A stretch of DNA of 64,000 bases, taken from positions 5,575,572 to 5,639,571 of the forward strand of contig OZ024783.1 of assembly GCA_964017065.1 (NCBI GenBank), read 5' to 3'. Positions 15,201 to 25,000 of the stretch are shown piece by piece. A model generated the notes under the pieces. It saw nothing but the letters and a program-made list of their open reading frames with translations, was not told the DNA's origin and did not search any database. The position numbers and the translations under genes were made by a program. Origin of the DNA: Haliclona indistincta. Taxonomy: Eukaryota; Porifera; Demospongiae; Haplosclerida; Chalinidae. Every line of letters starts with the position of its first letter. Position 1 is the first letter of the stretch.

Positions 15201-16654
15201 ATTCAGCGATGTGGATGGAGGAAAGAAAGAAGCGCGTCACTGCATCAAAAGTTGGAGGAATAGCAAAGATGAGACCTGGAACAAAAAGAGCAAAGAAAGT
15301 TGAAGACATGTTATACACAAGGTTCTCAGGCAGTGCAGCTACAAGGTATGGTGTGTTGATGGAGGAGGAGACAAGGAAGCAGTATGTAACTTACCAGCAA
15401 CAGCATGGGCATCCAGGGCTACAGACAGAACAGGCAGGTCTTTGCATAAGTTGTAGTAATCCTTGGCTAGCTGCATCACCTGATGGTATTGTCCATGACC
15501 CAAACTCGCAACCTGCAACAGGTCTACTTGAGATCAAGAATCCCTATTCGGCCAGAAATGACACAATACAAGAATTCGCCACCAAAACTTCTTCTTGCCT
15601 GAGTATAAAACAAAACACACTTTATCTCAAGCACGGACATGACTATTATTTCCAGATACAATGCCAGTTATACTGTGCAGACAAGGCTTGGTGTGACTTT
15701 GTTGTCAGGACTAATAAAGAGATTCACATCGAACGAATTCATCAAGACAGAGAGTGGTGGACACTACAGCTAGCTAAATGCAAGAAGTTCTACTTTAGCG
15801 CTCTACTTCCTGAGCTAGCTTGCCCAAGATATAGAAAAGGTGGAATAAGAGAACCGACTAGCTAACAATCAATGAATCACATGCCACATTTCACTCGGAA
15901 CAGAATTATTATGCTATAATTTATATTCAACAGAAGACAAGTAAAGTCTTACCTATTCTGAAGATGATGGTTAGCTATGACCGAAGGGCCAGCTATATTC
16001 CGCTGATCATCATCGCCAGAGCCTAGCTCACCGAGTAGTCATTGTACGTACGTGTAGCGCGTCAGCCCTCAGAGATAAGCTCACTGTATGGTCTGGATCA
16101 TCGAGGAACGGCGCTCCGCTAGAGCAGTCTGTCGACAGAACTCCATTCAGGCCGATTCAGGCGCTTTCTTGCAGAAAGGAAGGAAGTTGATGACGTAGCT
16201 GCTTGGCGCGCGCGTTACCAATTAAATTTTTATTGTATTCATCGTGGTAATAAATTAATAAGTAAACGCGTGGGCGAAAGGTAACCCGCCACCTTAAGTC
16301 ATTTTGTTTCTCTCATACTTAGTGTTGTCACCGTATAATATTTTGATGAGTAACATTGGCTTCATTAATGATGCTGTTAGTGGCAGTGGGCAGCCTACAA
16401 TCGTTTTAGTCTCTGGTCACTTGCTGCAGCAGCGTCTCATCAGCCCTGCAGACCATGATGCAGTCGTGACTCCATCTGGACTACCACCAAATCAAGTAGT
16501 AGCTCAGTTGATGTCTGCAGTTATGAATAAGATAAAATTTGTGCCGAAATACTACCAGAACTTTCTCACTGCTTTGACAAATGCTAACTTAGATTTCATT
16601 GTGGAGAGGCTTGAAGACCAACCATCCAGTACATGTAAGTCACCAACTGCATAA
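202..16654 (+). CDS. ANK gene A: ankyrin repeats, ROC-COR, second GTPase-like module, CARD-like end
   Basis: Probable intracellular signalling GTPase of the ROCO type. Exons read from splice borders and paralogue comparison: 202-2688, 2748-2817, 9353-11446, 11793-11864 and 16323-16654. All phases fit, giving about 1684 aa. The ATG at 202 matches the start of paralogues B and C. Domains in order: ankyrin repeats (about aa 50-210); ROC GTPase with P-loop GDSGAGKTT (about aa 227), DFGGQ (about 279) and GSHVD in place of NKxD (about 347); COR-like region with LLFFPGLV (about 567); second P-loop GLPDTGKSS (about 878) with DSGGQP (about 1059); Cys-rich stretch (about 1500-1540); CARD-like helical end (about 1575-1684). 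ANK-ROC-COR recalls DAPK1 without its kinase. The second module looks related to other orphan metazoan ROC-like proteins (inference). A donor-like GTAAGT lies just before the stop, but splicing to the next candidate exon would also give a stop at once. Confidence 0.8.
2984..3550. mobile_element. MITE with 9-bp target duplication (Mutator-like size)
   Basis: Terminal inverted repeats begin TAGCCTCGTCCCC and end GGGGACGAGGCTA. Exact 9-bp direct repeats GCACAGTGC lie at 2975-2983 and 3551-3559. Inside, TGGTATCTATTGCA-like arms (near 3046 and 3463) form a second inverted repeat. No transposase is present. A 9-bp duplication is typical of Mutator-like elements, so that family is inferred. Confidence 0.8.
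4382..5570. repeat. Left arm (1.2 kb) of a long inverted repeat (foldback element, copy 1)
   Basis: This arm is the reverse complement, with divergence, of 7416-8660. Its outer end, 4382-4746, is itself a near-perfect hairpin with arms of about 165 bases. The middle includes a short GAAA run near 5310-5330. The inner end is the palindrome GGGAGACACTACCGTGTCTCCC near 5546-5567. The same family recurs at 43245-51440. ORFs at 5189-5491 and 7495-7782 are the two mirror copies of one repeat segment, not host genes. Confidence 0.85.
5975..6674. mobile_element. TTAA-flanked MITE
   Basis: TTAA lies at 5971-5974 and 6675-6678. The ends carry imperfect inverted repeats around TAGCGACC (near 5987) and GGTCGCTA (near 6655). 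Internal palindromes include GACAGTAACAGAGAG (near 6287) against CTCTGTTACTGTC (near 6383). No transposase is coded. Confidence 0.6.
6679..7236. mobile_element. TTAA-flanked MITE, non-autonomous relative of the 12186-16293 transposon
   Basis: TTAA lies at 6675-6678 and 7237-7240. Termini GGTGGTGGTGC and GCACCGCCACC resemble the GGTGGCGGG ends of the autonomous element at 12186-16293. It is strongly foldback: GTCTGTGGCTGCTATCTC near 6867 is complementary to sequence near 7110, and the segment around ACAGAGCGA near 6950 to sequence near 7035. The left TTAA is shared with the preceding MITE. Confidence 0.7.
7416..8660. repeat. Right arm (1.2 kb) of the foldback element (copy 2)
   Basis: Reverse-complement counterpart of 4382-5570, separated from it by about 1.85 kb of MITE-bearing spacer. 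The outer terminal hairpin is 8275-8660, with the loop near 8425-8510. A TTTC-rich microsatellite (about 7640-7707) mirrors the GAAA run of the left arm but is longer. Confidence 0.85.
8661..9352. other. Intron remainder before exon 3 of gene A
   Basis: No coding sequence or clear repeat structure recognised. The last bases form a polypyrimidine tract and CAG acceptor directly before 9353, as in gene C at 34969. Confidence 0.5.
11898..12152. mobile_element. 255-bp MITE in an intron of ANK gene A
   Basis: Termini GTGAGCGGAGTTGAAAAAGT and the complementary end AAATCCGCTCAC flank the insert. The homologous intron of gene C near 39360 reads straight through (CTGTATATCAT), which fixes both borders; the duplicated target is AT or TA. 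No coding capacity. Confidence 0.75.
12186..16293 (+). mobile_element. Autonomous 4.1 kb TTAA-flanked DNA transposon (Kolobok-like by target site)
   Basis: TTAA lies at both borders (12182-12185 and 16294-16297). The ends are inverted repeats GGTGGCGGGTTAC and GTAACCCGCCACC. The homologous intron of gene C (near 39398) lacks the insert and reads ATTCTTGAGTC against ATTC-TTAA here. The element carries one spliced transposase-nuclease gene. An internal inverted repeat pairs GAGGGATTGACAC near 12452 with GTGTCAATCCCTC near 12586. TTAA targeting occurs in Kolobok and piggyBac elements; the coding region is not piggyBac-like, so a Kolobok or related family is inferred. Confidence 0.85.
12888..15865 (+). 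CDS. Transposase fused to YqaJ-type nuclease
   Basis: Two reading frames join across a small intron: exons 12888-14490 and 14550-15865 (donor GTAACA, acceptor TTTACAG), phase-consistent, about 972 aa. The N-terminal part has an acidic tandem repeat of the 8-residue type DDTENTAM (about aa 85-125). A Cys/His-containing transposase-like core follows, with VVVDGGWSKRS, FVGDGDSSVYP and later ECANHACKCY, resembling the Mutator-like transposase domain found in aquatic animals (from memory). After a basic linker, the C-terminal 220 residues match the YqaJ exonuclease/recombinase family: RYGVLMEEETRKQY, WLAASPDG and LLEIKNPYS supply the expected acidic and Lys active-site pattern. No internal stop, so the gene may be active. 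The nuclease might process the excised ends (inference). Confidence 0.8.
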
Positions 16655-17230
16655 AATCAATAAGCCTTTCCCAATAATGGGCAATGGAATGTTATTAAAA
16701 TGTTAGTTAAACATGAATTCACTTCTGGAGTCCCATTTTAACACCTCCAGTGGCTCTAATGTTGGGAGTGAATGAGAATTAAAATAGGCAAACTTTAGAC
16801 TGCACGTACTCCTACACCTTACAGGCACAAGTTTTAAACTGTGCTACTGTAATGGGCAGTACTTTGGCTATTCTATAAACTTCACCACATTCTACGTTGC
16901 CTACCAGTGCAGTTTAACGATATTCACAGTGTGCAGTCTATGCGCATAGGGTACTGCCACCTTAATGACACATGCATAGTGTACTATTGTTGACGAACTT
17001 GCAATTTATTGTAGAATGATATTTGTACAAGCCTCAACAGTACCAAAATTAAATTTTAAACTGATCTGCAAATTTTCCATTCAGACTTCACTTGCATCTC
17101 TTACATTATTTTTCCAATCTACAGGATGCTTTCACTTTGACAAGAGACAAAAATCAGGCCATCTTTCTGAAATCCTGTTTGTAGCAAACTGTAGTTGTGA
17201 CAAAGTCCTTTGTCTATGTGTTGTATCTTG
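16655..17230. other. Downstream region of ANK gene A, no gene seen
   Basis: Homologous to 39765-40680 downstream of gene C, but without the MITE present there. A possible acceptor at about 17124 opens a short frame shared with C, but its joining phase to gene A gives an immediate stop. A leftover ACTGCCACCTTAA near 16955 resembles a TTAA-transposon end. Confidence 0.45.
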
Positions 17231-17771
17231 GCCATCGTTAAAACCCGGACCGGACCGGACCGCGGACCACGGACTGGACCGGAAACGGACGACGGAAAAT
17301 GGGCGTGGTCTCGCACTCAAGAGCCCGAAAACTAAACCCAAGACCCTAAAACCTTCGCCGCTAACTGTGCAAAGTCGGGAGGGTATCCTAACCCGGGCCT
17401 TCGGCCCTTGGTAAGCCTAAGGATCGTCGCAATTGACGGTTAGCAAGGGCCGAAGGCCCGGGTTAGGTCGACCCTCCCCGACGATCCTTAGGCTTACCAA
17501 GGGCCGAAGGCCCGGGTTAGGATACCCTCCCGACGATCCTTAGGCTTACCAAGGGCAGAAGGCCCGTGTTAGGATACCCTCCCGACGATCCTTAGGCTTA
17601 CCAAGGGCCGAAGGCCCGGGTTAGGATACCCTCCCGACTTTGCACAGTTAGCGGCGAAGGTTTTAGGGTCTTGGGTTTAGTTTTCGGGCTCTTGAGTGCG
17701 AGACCACGCCCATTTTCCGTCGTCCAGTCCGTGGTCCGCGGTCCGGTCCGGTCCGGGTTTTAGCTATGCCC
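17231..17771. mobile_element. Palindromic MITE with 10-bp target duplication and internal tandem repeats
   Basis: Exact 10-bp direct repeats TTGTATCTTG flank the element at 17221-17230 and 17772-17781. Its arms pair TAAAACCCGGACCGG with CCGGTCCGGGTTTTA. The centre (about 17385-17640) holds four to five copies of a roughly 50-bp unit containing AGGGCCGAAGGCCCGGGTTA, one inverted relative to the others. No coding capacity. Confidence 0.8.
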
Positions 17772-17781
17772 TTGTATCTTG

Positions 17782-18562
17782 GTGATGCATGGTCTTAGTG
17801 GTGTGTCTGTTAGTTTCAGTTGTATCACTGATTGGTCTGTTTGTGAGTTTTTGTATCTTGATTTGTCTGAGTTGTTAGTATTCAAATCAGAAATGTGTGT
17901 TGTAAGGAATACTAGGAGTTACGAATACGCATGAATGCCTCGCGCTGAATTTATTAAGTACATGTAGTTTTAATTGACCAGCTAGTGGGCTCGACAGCAG
18001 GCGGCCGGTAGGTACAGATACAGCAAGCCAGCTTCCTGTTTTCGGCCTCGTGTCAGACGACTTAAGAGCCACTGCCAGTTCCGTGTATTGTTAGTAGTAC
18101 TGCTGATGGCGTGCCTTGCTTCCTTTGTGGCATTAGACTCAGGCCGCTGCTCTCTGTTTTCTCTTCCCGAGCTGAGCTAGCCTCTTGGCTCTGTCAGGAG
18201 TAGACTCTGGGATCTAATCCGCCATGGTCTCAGCCCACCGTTAAGTTCTTATCTCATGCTGATGCAACCGGGTCCAGCGCCGGATCCCGTGACCCCGCAG
18301 TATAATACTTAGTATGAGACCTCGCCGTAACCCTGATTAGCATTCCTAAGCGTGACATCGATCTAAATATACATACATACATATTAACATTACTGAGAAA
18401 ACGCACGACGCTCCAGTCCCCCGCACACCGTCGCGATTATTTGCCTCGCGCTAAGGCGCTCGGCAATTATTGTATTTTACTATTACAATTATTGTATTTT
18501 ACTATTATTATAAAATTTTGACTCGATTTTTATAAAAGTCTTTACCACGCCTAGCTACTGTC
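17782..18562. other. Sequence absent from the gene C locus, nothing recognised
   Basis: Between the MITE and the MTRES1-like start. The corresponding part of locus C (about 40680-40766) is far shorter, so 17782-18480 is probably another insertion. A minus-strand frame at 17887-18072 shows no domain. No clear termini were found. Confidence 0.4.
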
Positions 18563-19059
18563 ATGGCGTTAGTTCCTCTGTCATCGTTCTCACGTTTCGT
18601 TGCTGTTTCATCGCGTTGCAGCCCATTTAAGACTGTACAATGCTTCTTCANNNNNNNNNNNNNNNNNNNNNNNNNNNNNNNNNNNNNNNNNNNNNNNNNN
18701 NNNNNNNNNNNNNNNNNNNNNNNNNNNNNNNNNNNNNNNNNNNNNNNNNNNNNNNNNNNNNNNNNNNNNNNNNNNNNNNNNNNNNNNNNNNNNNNNNNNN
18801 NNNNNNNNNNNNNNNNNNNNNNNNNNNNNNNNNNNNNNNNNNNNNNNNNNAAGGGGAAGAAGATCAGGAAGATAGCTCTTGTAGTGATGGTGTTGTGAAA
18901 AGAGGACGAGTTGTAGTTTTAGAGATCGGTGAGAGGACTAAGAAAGGTGGTTATCACATGAAACTCAGTCGCTGCAAGAACTATGCTATGTTCAAACGAA
19001 AACTGTCAACATTATGTCAGTCATCAAAATTATTTTATTCCGTCATCACTTCTTATTGA
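18563..19059 (+). CDS. MTRES1-like mitochondrial S4-domain protein, copy A (interrupted by gap)
   Basis: Same gene as the complete copy at 40767-41524. The ATG at 18563 begins MALVPLSSFSRF, a Ser/Arg/Phe-rich start fit for a mitochondrial presequence. After the gap the 3' part encodes the terminal half up to LCQSSKLFYSVITSY and the stop at 19057-19059, nearly identical to copy C. The middle, including most of the S4-like RNA-binding segment, lies in the run of N. Whether this copy is intact cannot be judged. Confidence 0.65.
18651..18850. other. Assembly gap of exactly 200 N
   Basis: Alignment by eye with locus C suggests about 425 bases are missing (40891-41315), so the round length is a placeholder. 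Frames reading through the gap are artefacts. Confidence 0.97.
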
Positions 19060-20103
19060 TTCTTCTTCACAAGATAGAATTTGTTACTGTGATGCCCAGT
19101 AACTGTAAATATTACATTCATTTTGACAGCTATACTTACGTAAGCCTTCATCAATGGGCGTGTTAGCAACCAATTGTCTCAACAATAATAACATTTTCAA
19201 ACATGTTGGACAGAACTGTGGTACACTTACCATTCTTGTATGTTAGGTTTAAAACAATAATAGTTTGTGTATTGTAGTTAATGTAGAATACTCTTCTGTG
19301 ACCAGTTGTGTTCTTCTCTACGTCTACCACTTCGACTTGTGTATAATTAATTTTTGTGTGTGATTCAAAGGCAATGTCAGTTGTATGGAGACTCGCAATA
19401 AAATTAATTGTTACAATCTGGTTACAATTATTTGATCTCCAAGAGGTGGAATATCCTGACCTAGCTCGCATCAGAGCTCAACCTTCTTAAAAAGTTCTCT
19501 TTACAACTTGTACAACACTAGTGTTGACAGTTTCATGGTGTGCTCATAGTGGATATCAAATAATAAATCAAGAGTTGCTTGACTTTCAAAGCAGGTAGCT
19601 AAAGGAATTACCAACCACTCATAGCTGGAGTGCATGCGGCAATGCTTTGAATGCATGATCTTCAGAAGAAAATTGATTATGGCTAACCCTGGGCCTGGAA
19701 TGAGATTAGAGCAAAATTCAACGTTAGGTATAAAATTCCAGCTCCGTTAAACTATGCAAGACATTTTAAAGTTTAAAGGATACATGCATATGCTCACCCA
19801 ATTTATTACTAAAACAGACTAAAAGACTATTACTTTCTGCATTAGTACAGTATTGGAAGACAGGCTTTTGTTACAATCACCTTATTGACTGTTCAATACT
19901 TGTCCTTCATTGTTGATTTGATGTGTCACTTTGTGTCAGCATAAGCCATTTCAAATCACGCGAAAGTAACACGTTTTCTTACGTTGACCAATTAAACACG
20001 TGCTACAGTCTCTGATGCAGTCCGCACGTGACCCAGCCATGTGAATTGCCTGCTGAACTCGATAAAAATCTCTCTGTACCGATCTGTTGCTTGACATCCA
20101 GAG
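19060..20103. other. Intergenic region, duplicated after copy C of MTRES1
   Basis: Shares long stretches with 41525-42420, for example the segment around ACCAACCACTCA. A minus-strand frame at 19163-19471 is not convincingly conserved. The last 100 bases may be the promoter of the dioxygenase gene. Otherwise nothing seen. Confidence 0.5.
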
Positions 20104-21360
20104 ATGAATGATAGTCTAAAGGAAGCGTGTCAGTCTAGCATTATTGCCTCTTTAGGAGAAATAGCCACTAGTAGGTTCACTTGTGGAGGCAGTTTATCCT
20201 CGTATAAAAAAATGGTACAACTCAACTATCTTGATAAAACTGGAGTTTTGAAAGGAGTTTGTTGGCCGCTGACTGTCCCAGATATTCAACAAATCATCGA
20301 GGCAGCTACTGTTGCTAGCTTCGGAAAAGGAAATGAAACAGTTACTGACAAGACCTATCGTGATGCTTATGCATTGGAGCCTGCAAAATTCACCAGTTCT
20401 TTTTTACTCTCTGAGACAACTATTTTAGGAGAAATTCACCGCTTACTGGCTCCAGATGCTCCGAATATTTATGCTGAACTGTACAAGATGAACATATACG
20501 CAGCTCCAGGTGGTTGCTTTAAGTCTCATGTAGACACACCTCGTGCTGTTTGGAAGTCTAGTGGTGTGCTTACCTTCTCACTTTAATGGAGGAGCTCTTG
20601 TTACTAAGCACAATGGTCAGCAGGTCACATACAACTGGTCCTCCACTGCTGGTGATGAGCTTATTTGGTGGGCGGCATTTTACAGTGATGTGAGCCATGA
20701 AATACTTCCGGTAACTGAAGGGAATCGTGTGACTTTTACCTATAACCTCTTTCACGATGATTGTAATGTGCCCTCTACAGTAGATGAGTGCTTCTCGTCT
20801 TTCTGCACCACTCTTAAAGCAGCGCTTGATCATCTGATCCTCATTTCCTGCGTGATGGGGGAGTCTTAGGGTTTGCCTGCCAACATGCTTACACATTTGA
20901 AGAGAAGTATATAAGAGATTTTGGAAAAAAAGAAGAATACAAACATATTTCAATGATGAAAGGATCTGATCGCACAGTAGTGATGGCTGCTGAATGTCTT
21001 CACCTCAAAGTGAAAATTAGGCCAATTTGTTATGTTGACGAAAACGCCGTAGGAGACGATAGTTGCTTTCTTGGTGAAAAGTTTGGATTTCACGATACTT
21101 ATCTCGGTGAGTTCGACCATAACAACACTGAAGACATTTGGATGGAAGTTAAACAAGATCGGGAAAGGAGTGTTGAAGACCAGAACTCTGATACTGATCA
21201 CATTTTATGGTGCCAGAAGTTCAAGCATCTGCAGCCAGCTTATGCTACTGTATCGTATGGTAATGAACATGCCGCTGAAATATGTTATCAAGCAGCTGCG
21301 ATTCTTATCACCATTCCAAAGTGGAGTGAGAGGCAGGAAACGAAAAAAGCCGGCCGTTAA
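20104..21360 (+). pseudogene. 2-oxoglutarate/Fe(II) dioxygenase (prolyl-hydroxylase-like), two frameshifts
   Basis: Encodes a P4Hc-type oxygenase fold. Frame 1 (20104 to about 20535) ends with the metal-binding HxD in FKSHVDTPR. The next segment (about 20540-20835) is read one base over and carries WAAFYSDVSHEILPV, with the distal His, and EGNRVTFTYN, with the Arg expected to bind 2-oxoglutarate. Frame 1 then resumes (about 20840-21360) with GGVLGFACQHAYTF. All catalytic residues are present, but two compensating frame changes separate them. No good splice sites were seen at the joints, so a recent pseudogene or base-call errors are both possible. A partial inverted copy lies at 59342-59755. 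Confidence 0.7.
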
Positions 21361-22039
21361 AATGAAGACGGACTTTACACAAGATACTAACAACTTGGTC
21401 AATACTGTATAGGTTTAGTGACATTGTCAGGTCAGATTCACATGCATGCTTGTCAGAATGTCACTATCTTCTATAGCACTCTTCAATAATATCCAACGTC
21501 AAATTAAAGTGAAAAATTGTTACACTTGCGACAAGAAAAATTATAATACTCTTGTGAGCGAGACTGCATCATTATTGTATGTAGCAATGATCACCTAAAG
21601 TCACTAGCTAGTCTACTTAGAAACTTTGATAAAAGCACGATTAATAATGCATGCCAATTATACATTTGAATTTTTGGAATGAGCTTACAGTGGAACATCT
21701 ATTTAACGGGCACTCCCAGTATAGCGGACACCTCAACATAACGGACAAAAGCGCAAACTTGTTCATAATAGAGAGGTTCCACTGTAATCCTACTAGGCTT
21801 TCGCTATCTACAGAACGTGTGCTGTTGAATGAAATAACTATTAAGGGAAGCAAAACTTGTTTACGGCAAGATCTACCATGTTCAAAGAAATATTTAATGC
21901 TAACATAACGTCTTCAAATTTTTTGGAAAAATGGTTCAGTTAATTTTGATACAATGGTACAATTAATTTTTTCATCTACATGTACAATCATGTATTGTGT
22001 TAAGAAAGTGTTGGAATAAAAACATTTTTATGATGAAGT
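21361..22039. other. Spacer between convergent dioxygenase and ankyrin-FERM genes
   Basis: No gene seen. The segment 21405-21650 is recognisable, inverted, at about 58640-59300 in the second copy of the locus. Confidence 0.5.
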
Positions 22040-25000
22040 TTATGTGTCTAGTTTCTTCAGAGTTCTACTAAGAGATTCCATCTCTTCCTTCATTCTGGTT
22101 GCTAGACTATGCAGGAGGGCAGCCTACAAAAAATTAAACAAGCAAAATTTGAACACTTTTGCGAAAAATATATCATTGGTCATCACACACAGAGAGTATA
22201 GGATGTTGCACATTCAGCAGTACATTGCTCAATACATGTATACATTACTCTCACCTGTTTAGTATACAATATCATTTCTTGTGAGGAATTTGTCCTGTCT
22301 CTCAGAGTGAATTCGTGTCTTTCCGACGACATGTCCCACTCCATTTTATCCAAAGGATAGCTTTGTATTGGAGCCTATACGTAAAAGGAATTTAAATGTG
22401 CATCGAGAATTTGCCAAAGCTTACATTTGTGTAATTTTGAATTACGTGGATTCCTCGTGTGTTTACACCGATTCTAATCACTGACTTGCCAACAATTCTT
22501 CTTGCTTGTGATGGCTGTATAGTAACATACTTGAAACTACCACATATATACATACTCAGACTCTTCTCACTCATTTTCTCATGTGTGTGCACGTGTGTGT
22601 GTGTACGTGCGTGCGTGCATGTGTGTGAGGGTGTATACTTGTTAATACACACACTAACCATCACATCACTCAATGATCGCTGCAGTTTGTTACGAACCGA
22701 TCCCTCATAGAAAGTTGCTCCGTAGTACGGCCACTTACGGCACAATTCCAGGTACTGATGATGAAGCTGAAAAAAGAAAAAAATTTAATATTGATTTTCT
22801 CTTTATGTAGCAGTTGACCTACTTTGGTGGTTGAGTATTGGTGGTAGGTCAGGTCTTCATGTTTGGCGAGAATACGTCTTTCAAACTCAAGCTTTCTTTT
22901 GATCTTTTTTGGAATTCCTGGAGGCAGCAGAGAGCCGAGTTTGTCCTTTAAAAACCCAGGCTGATGGAGTGTCTTATTGTAATCACCATATGAGAGCTAG
23001 AGAACAAAAATGACCAAATCCATGAACAGTTACTTGTATTAATAATTGGTAAAAATTGTGACTAGTGTATGTACCTGCATTGTGATTGCTGCTAAAACCA
23101 CGGCTTCCTCCTCATTGCAAGGATAGTCTCCAGTAAGCACACGATTTTGAGCCTATATTGTACATATTAAAATCACTTTTACAAATTTTGTCTCATTTGC
23201 TCACATCTTCATACAAGTACTCCAACGCTGCTGGATCGAAAATCTACAAAGAACCGTAAACAAGTGTAAAATTAGGTGATTGTGAAATTTTCTCACTGTA
23301 GCCTCTCTGTTGATTGGGTAGAATACGTTTCTCCGCAGAAACAGAGCAGGCAGCTCTGTGGAGTGAGTTGATGGTGAGGTGTTGGCAAACTTCTTCAACA
23401 TTGAGTTCCATTTGGTGATCAGCTTTATCGGCTTGTCAGTGTCACCCAATTGCACAGCTGCAAAAAAATAAAACTTAAATTTACTGTATAACAAAGATAA
23501 GGTGATGCATGTCAAACAACTAGAAATAATATTTCTGTAATGCTACTTCGGCTTATAACAATTTTATCTACTTACATAAGCTTGATGATGACACCCACAG
23601 TGCTAGTAGGTATTGATGCTCCTGTTGTATACCAGTAGCATGCAGTATACCCTATAGTGTGGAATAAAGAGACACATCAATCACAGCGAAGAACAGATCC
23701 TAGTCGACTAACCTGGAGAGCTTCAACTGCTTTAGTGTTCTTACCTTTCGGAAATGTAGCCAACTGCAGAGAGAAACAATAACAACAAAATTCATTCAAA
23801 AAGTGTTTTATTCTATACATGTAACTTAGTATTTCTACACTATTCTACCAAAATTAATATCTATGATCCCTCTTTCTGCCCCGTTTGTGTCAATTCGTAC
23901 CATGTGATGTCCGTTCATGAAATTCACTCTATAGTCTTGCGTATGTTAGTCGCCTTGACTACCGTAGCAGCAGCAGCTGTATCAGCCTCAAGCAGGTTGT
24001 TCTGGCTCCCAGCTGACTGCAGCGGCTCCTGGTCAACCATCACCTCCTCCTCAGCTGCAAACATCACTCTGCGTGACTGCCTTCTACCACTAGTAGGCAA
24101 TGGCTCTACTCCATCAACCTAATATACAACAAAAAGTACATTTTCAACTGAAAAAAATTATTCTAGTGGAGTAACAATCTTAATTTCAAATAAAAATACA
24201 TTTGATACTAAGTGATATATGTATCTCTTATGCACTGCACACACTTTATGTACAAACATACAAAGTGATATGACACACACACATTACATGCACACATTTG
24301 TTCCTAATGTGTCTAAGATATACCTGTTCTTCGTATGCTCTTCTCAGCAGTGATGCTGTCGTCTCCCAGTTGTTAGTCTTGTACTCCATGCAAGCACACA
24401 GCTAATGGTGCCATGCCCTTGTTGTCAAGACCACCCTAAGAAAGAAAAAGAAAAGAGGTAGCAAGGTGTGAAAATTTTATGCTAGTACATGTATACGGTG
24501 TCACTCACTGGATTGACCGCTGCAGTTCCAAAAGATACCTAACTATGTCATCAGCTCCATTACCAGCTGCAGTGTGTAGTGGAGTGGAGCCATTTTCATT
24601 CCTATTGTAAAGCGTACGTAAACCATGTTAAACGTCATACCAGCCCTCACCGAATATCAGGATGAGCTCCGCCTTCCTCCACTAGCACTTGAACTGATCT
24701 CATTTCATTGTACCTGATTTGAGAAGTACAAATTATGGATGAATAGCTAGTGGTATTACAAGCACTATGTATGCTAAGGATTACAAATTAGCATGTCAGC
24801 TCACCAGCATGCATAGTGTAATGGTGCCCATCCTTCATTATCAAGATCATTTGGTGAGTATCCAGATATGAGGAATTTATGCAGACCAGCCTCGTCGCCT
24901 TCTAGAGCACACTTGTGAAGTGGATAAGACTACAACCAATCAACATCACTGACCAGAGAGAGAGAAAGACACGAGTGAGTGAGTGGGTTGGTGGATGAGT

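Noticed and set aside
17124..17183. Sixth exon of ANK gene A
   Set aside because: A good acceptor exists, but its phase with the 16634 donor gives an immediate TGA, and locus C behaves the same.
17385..17640. CRISPR-like array
   Set aside because: Repeats are contiguous, in mixed orientation and lie within a palindromic MITE in eukaryotic DNA.
18563..19059. Frames reading across the run of N
   Set aside because: Unknown bases do not support a reading frame.
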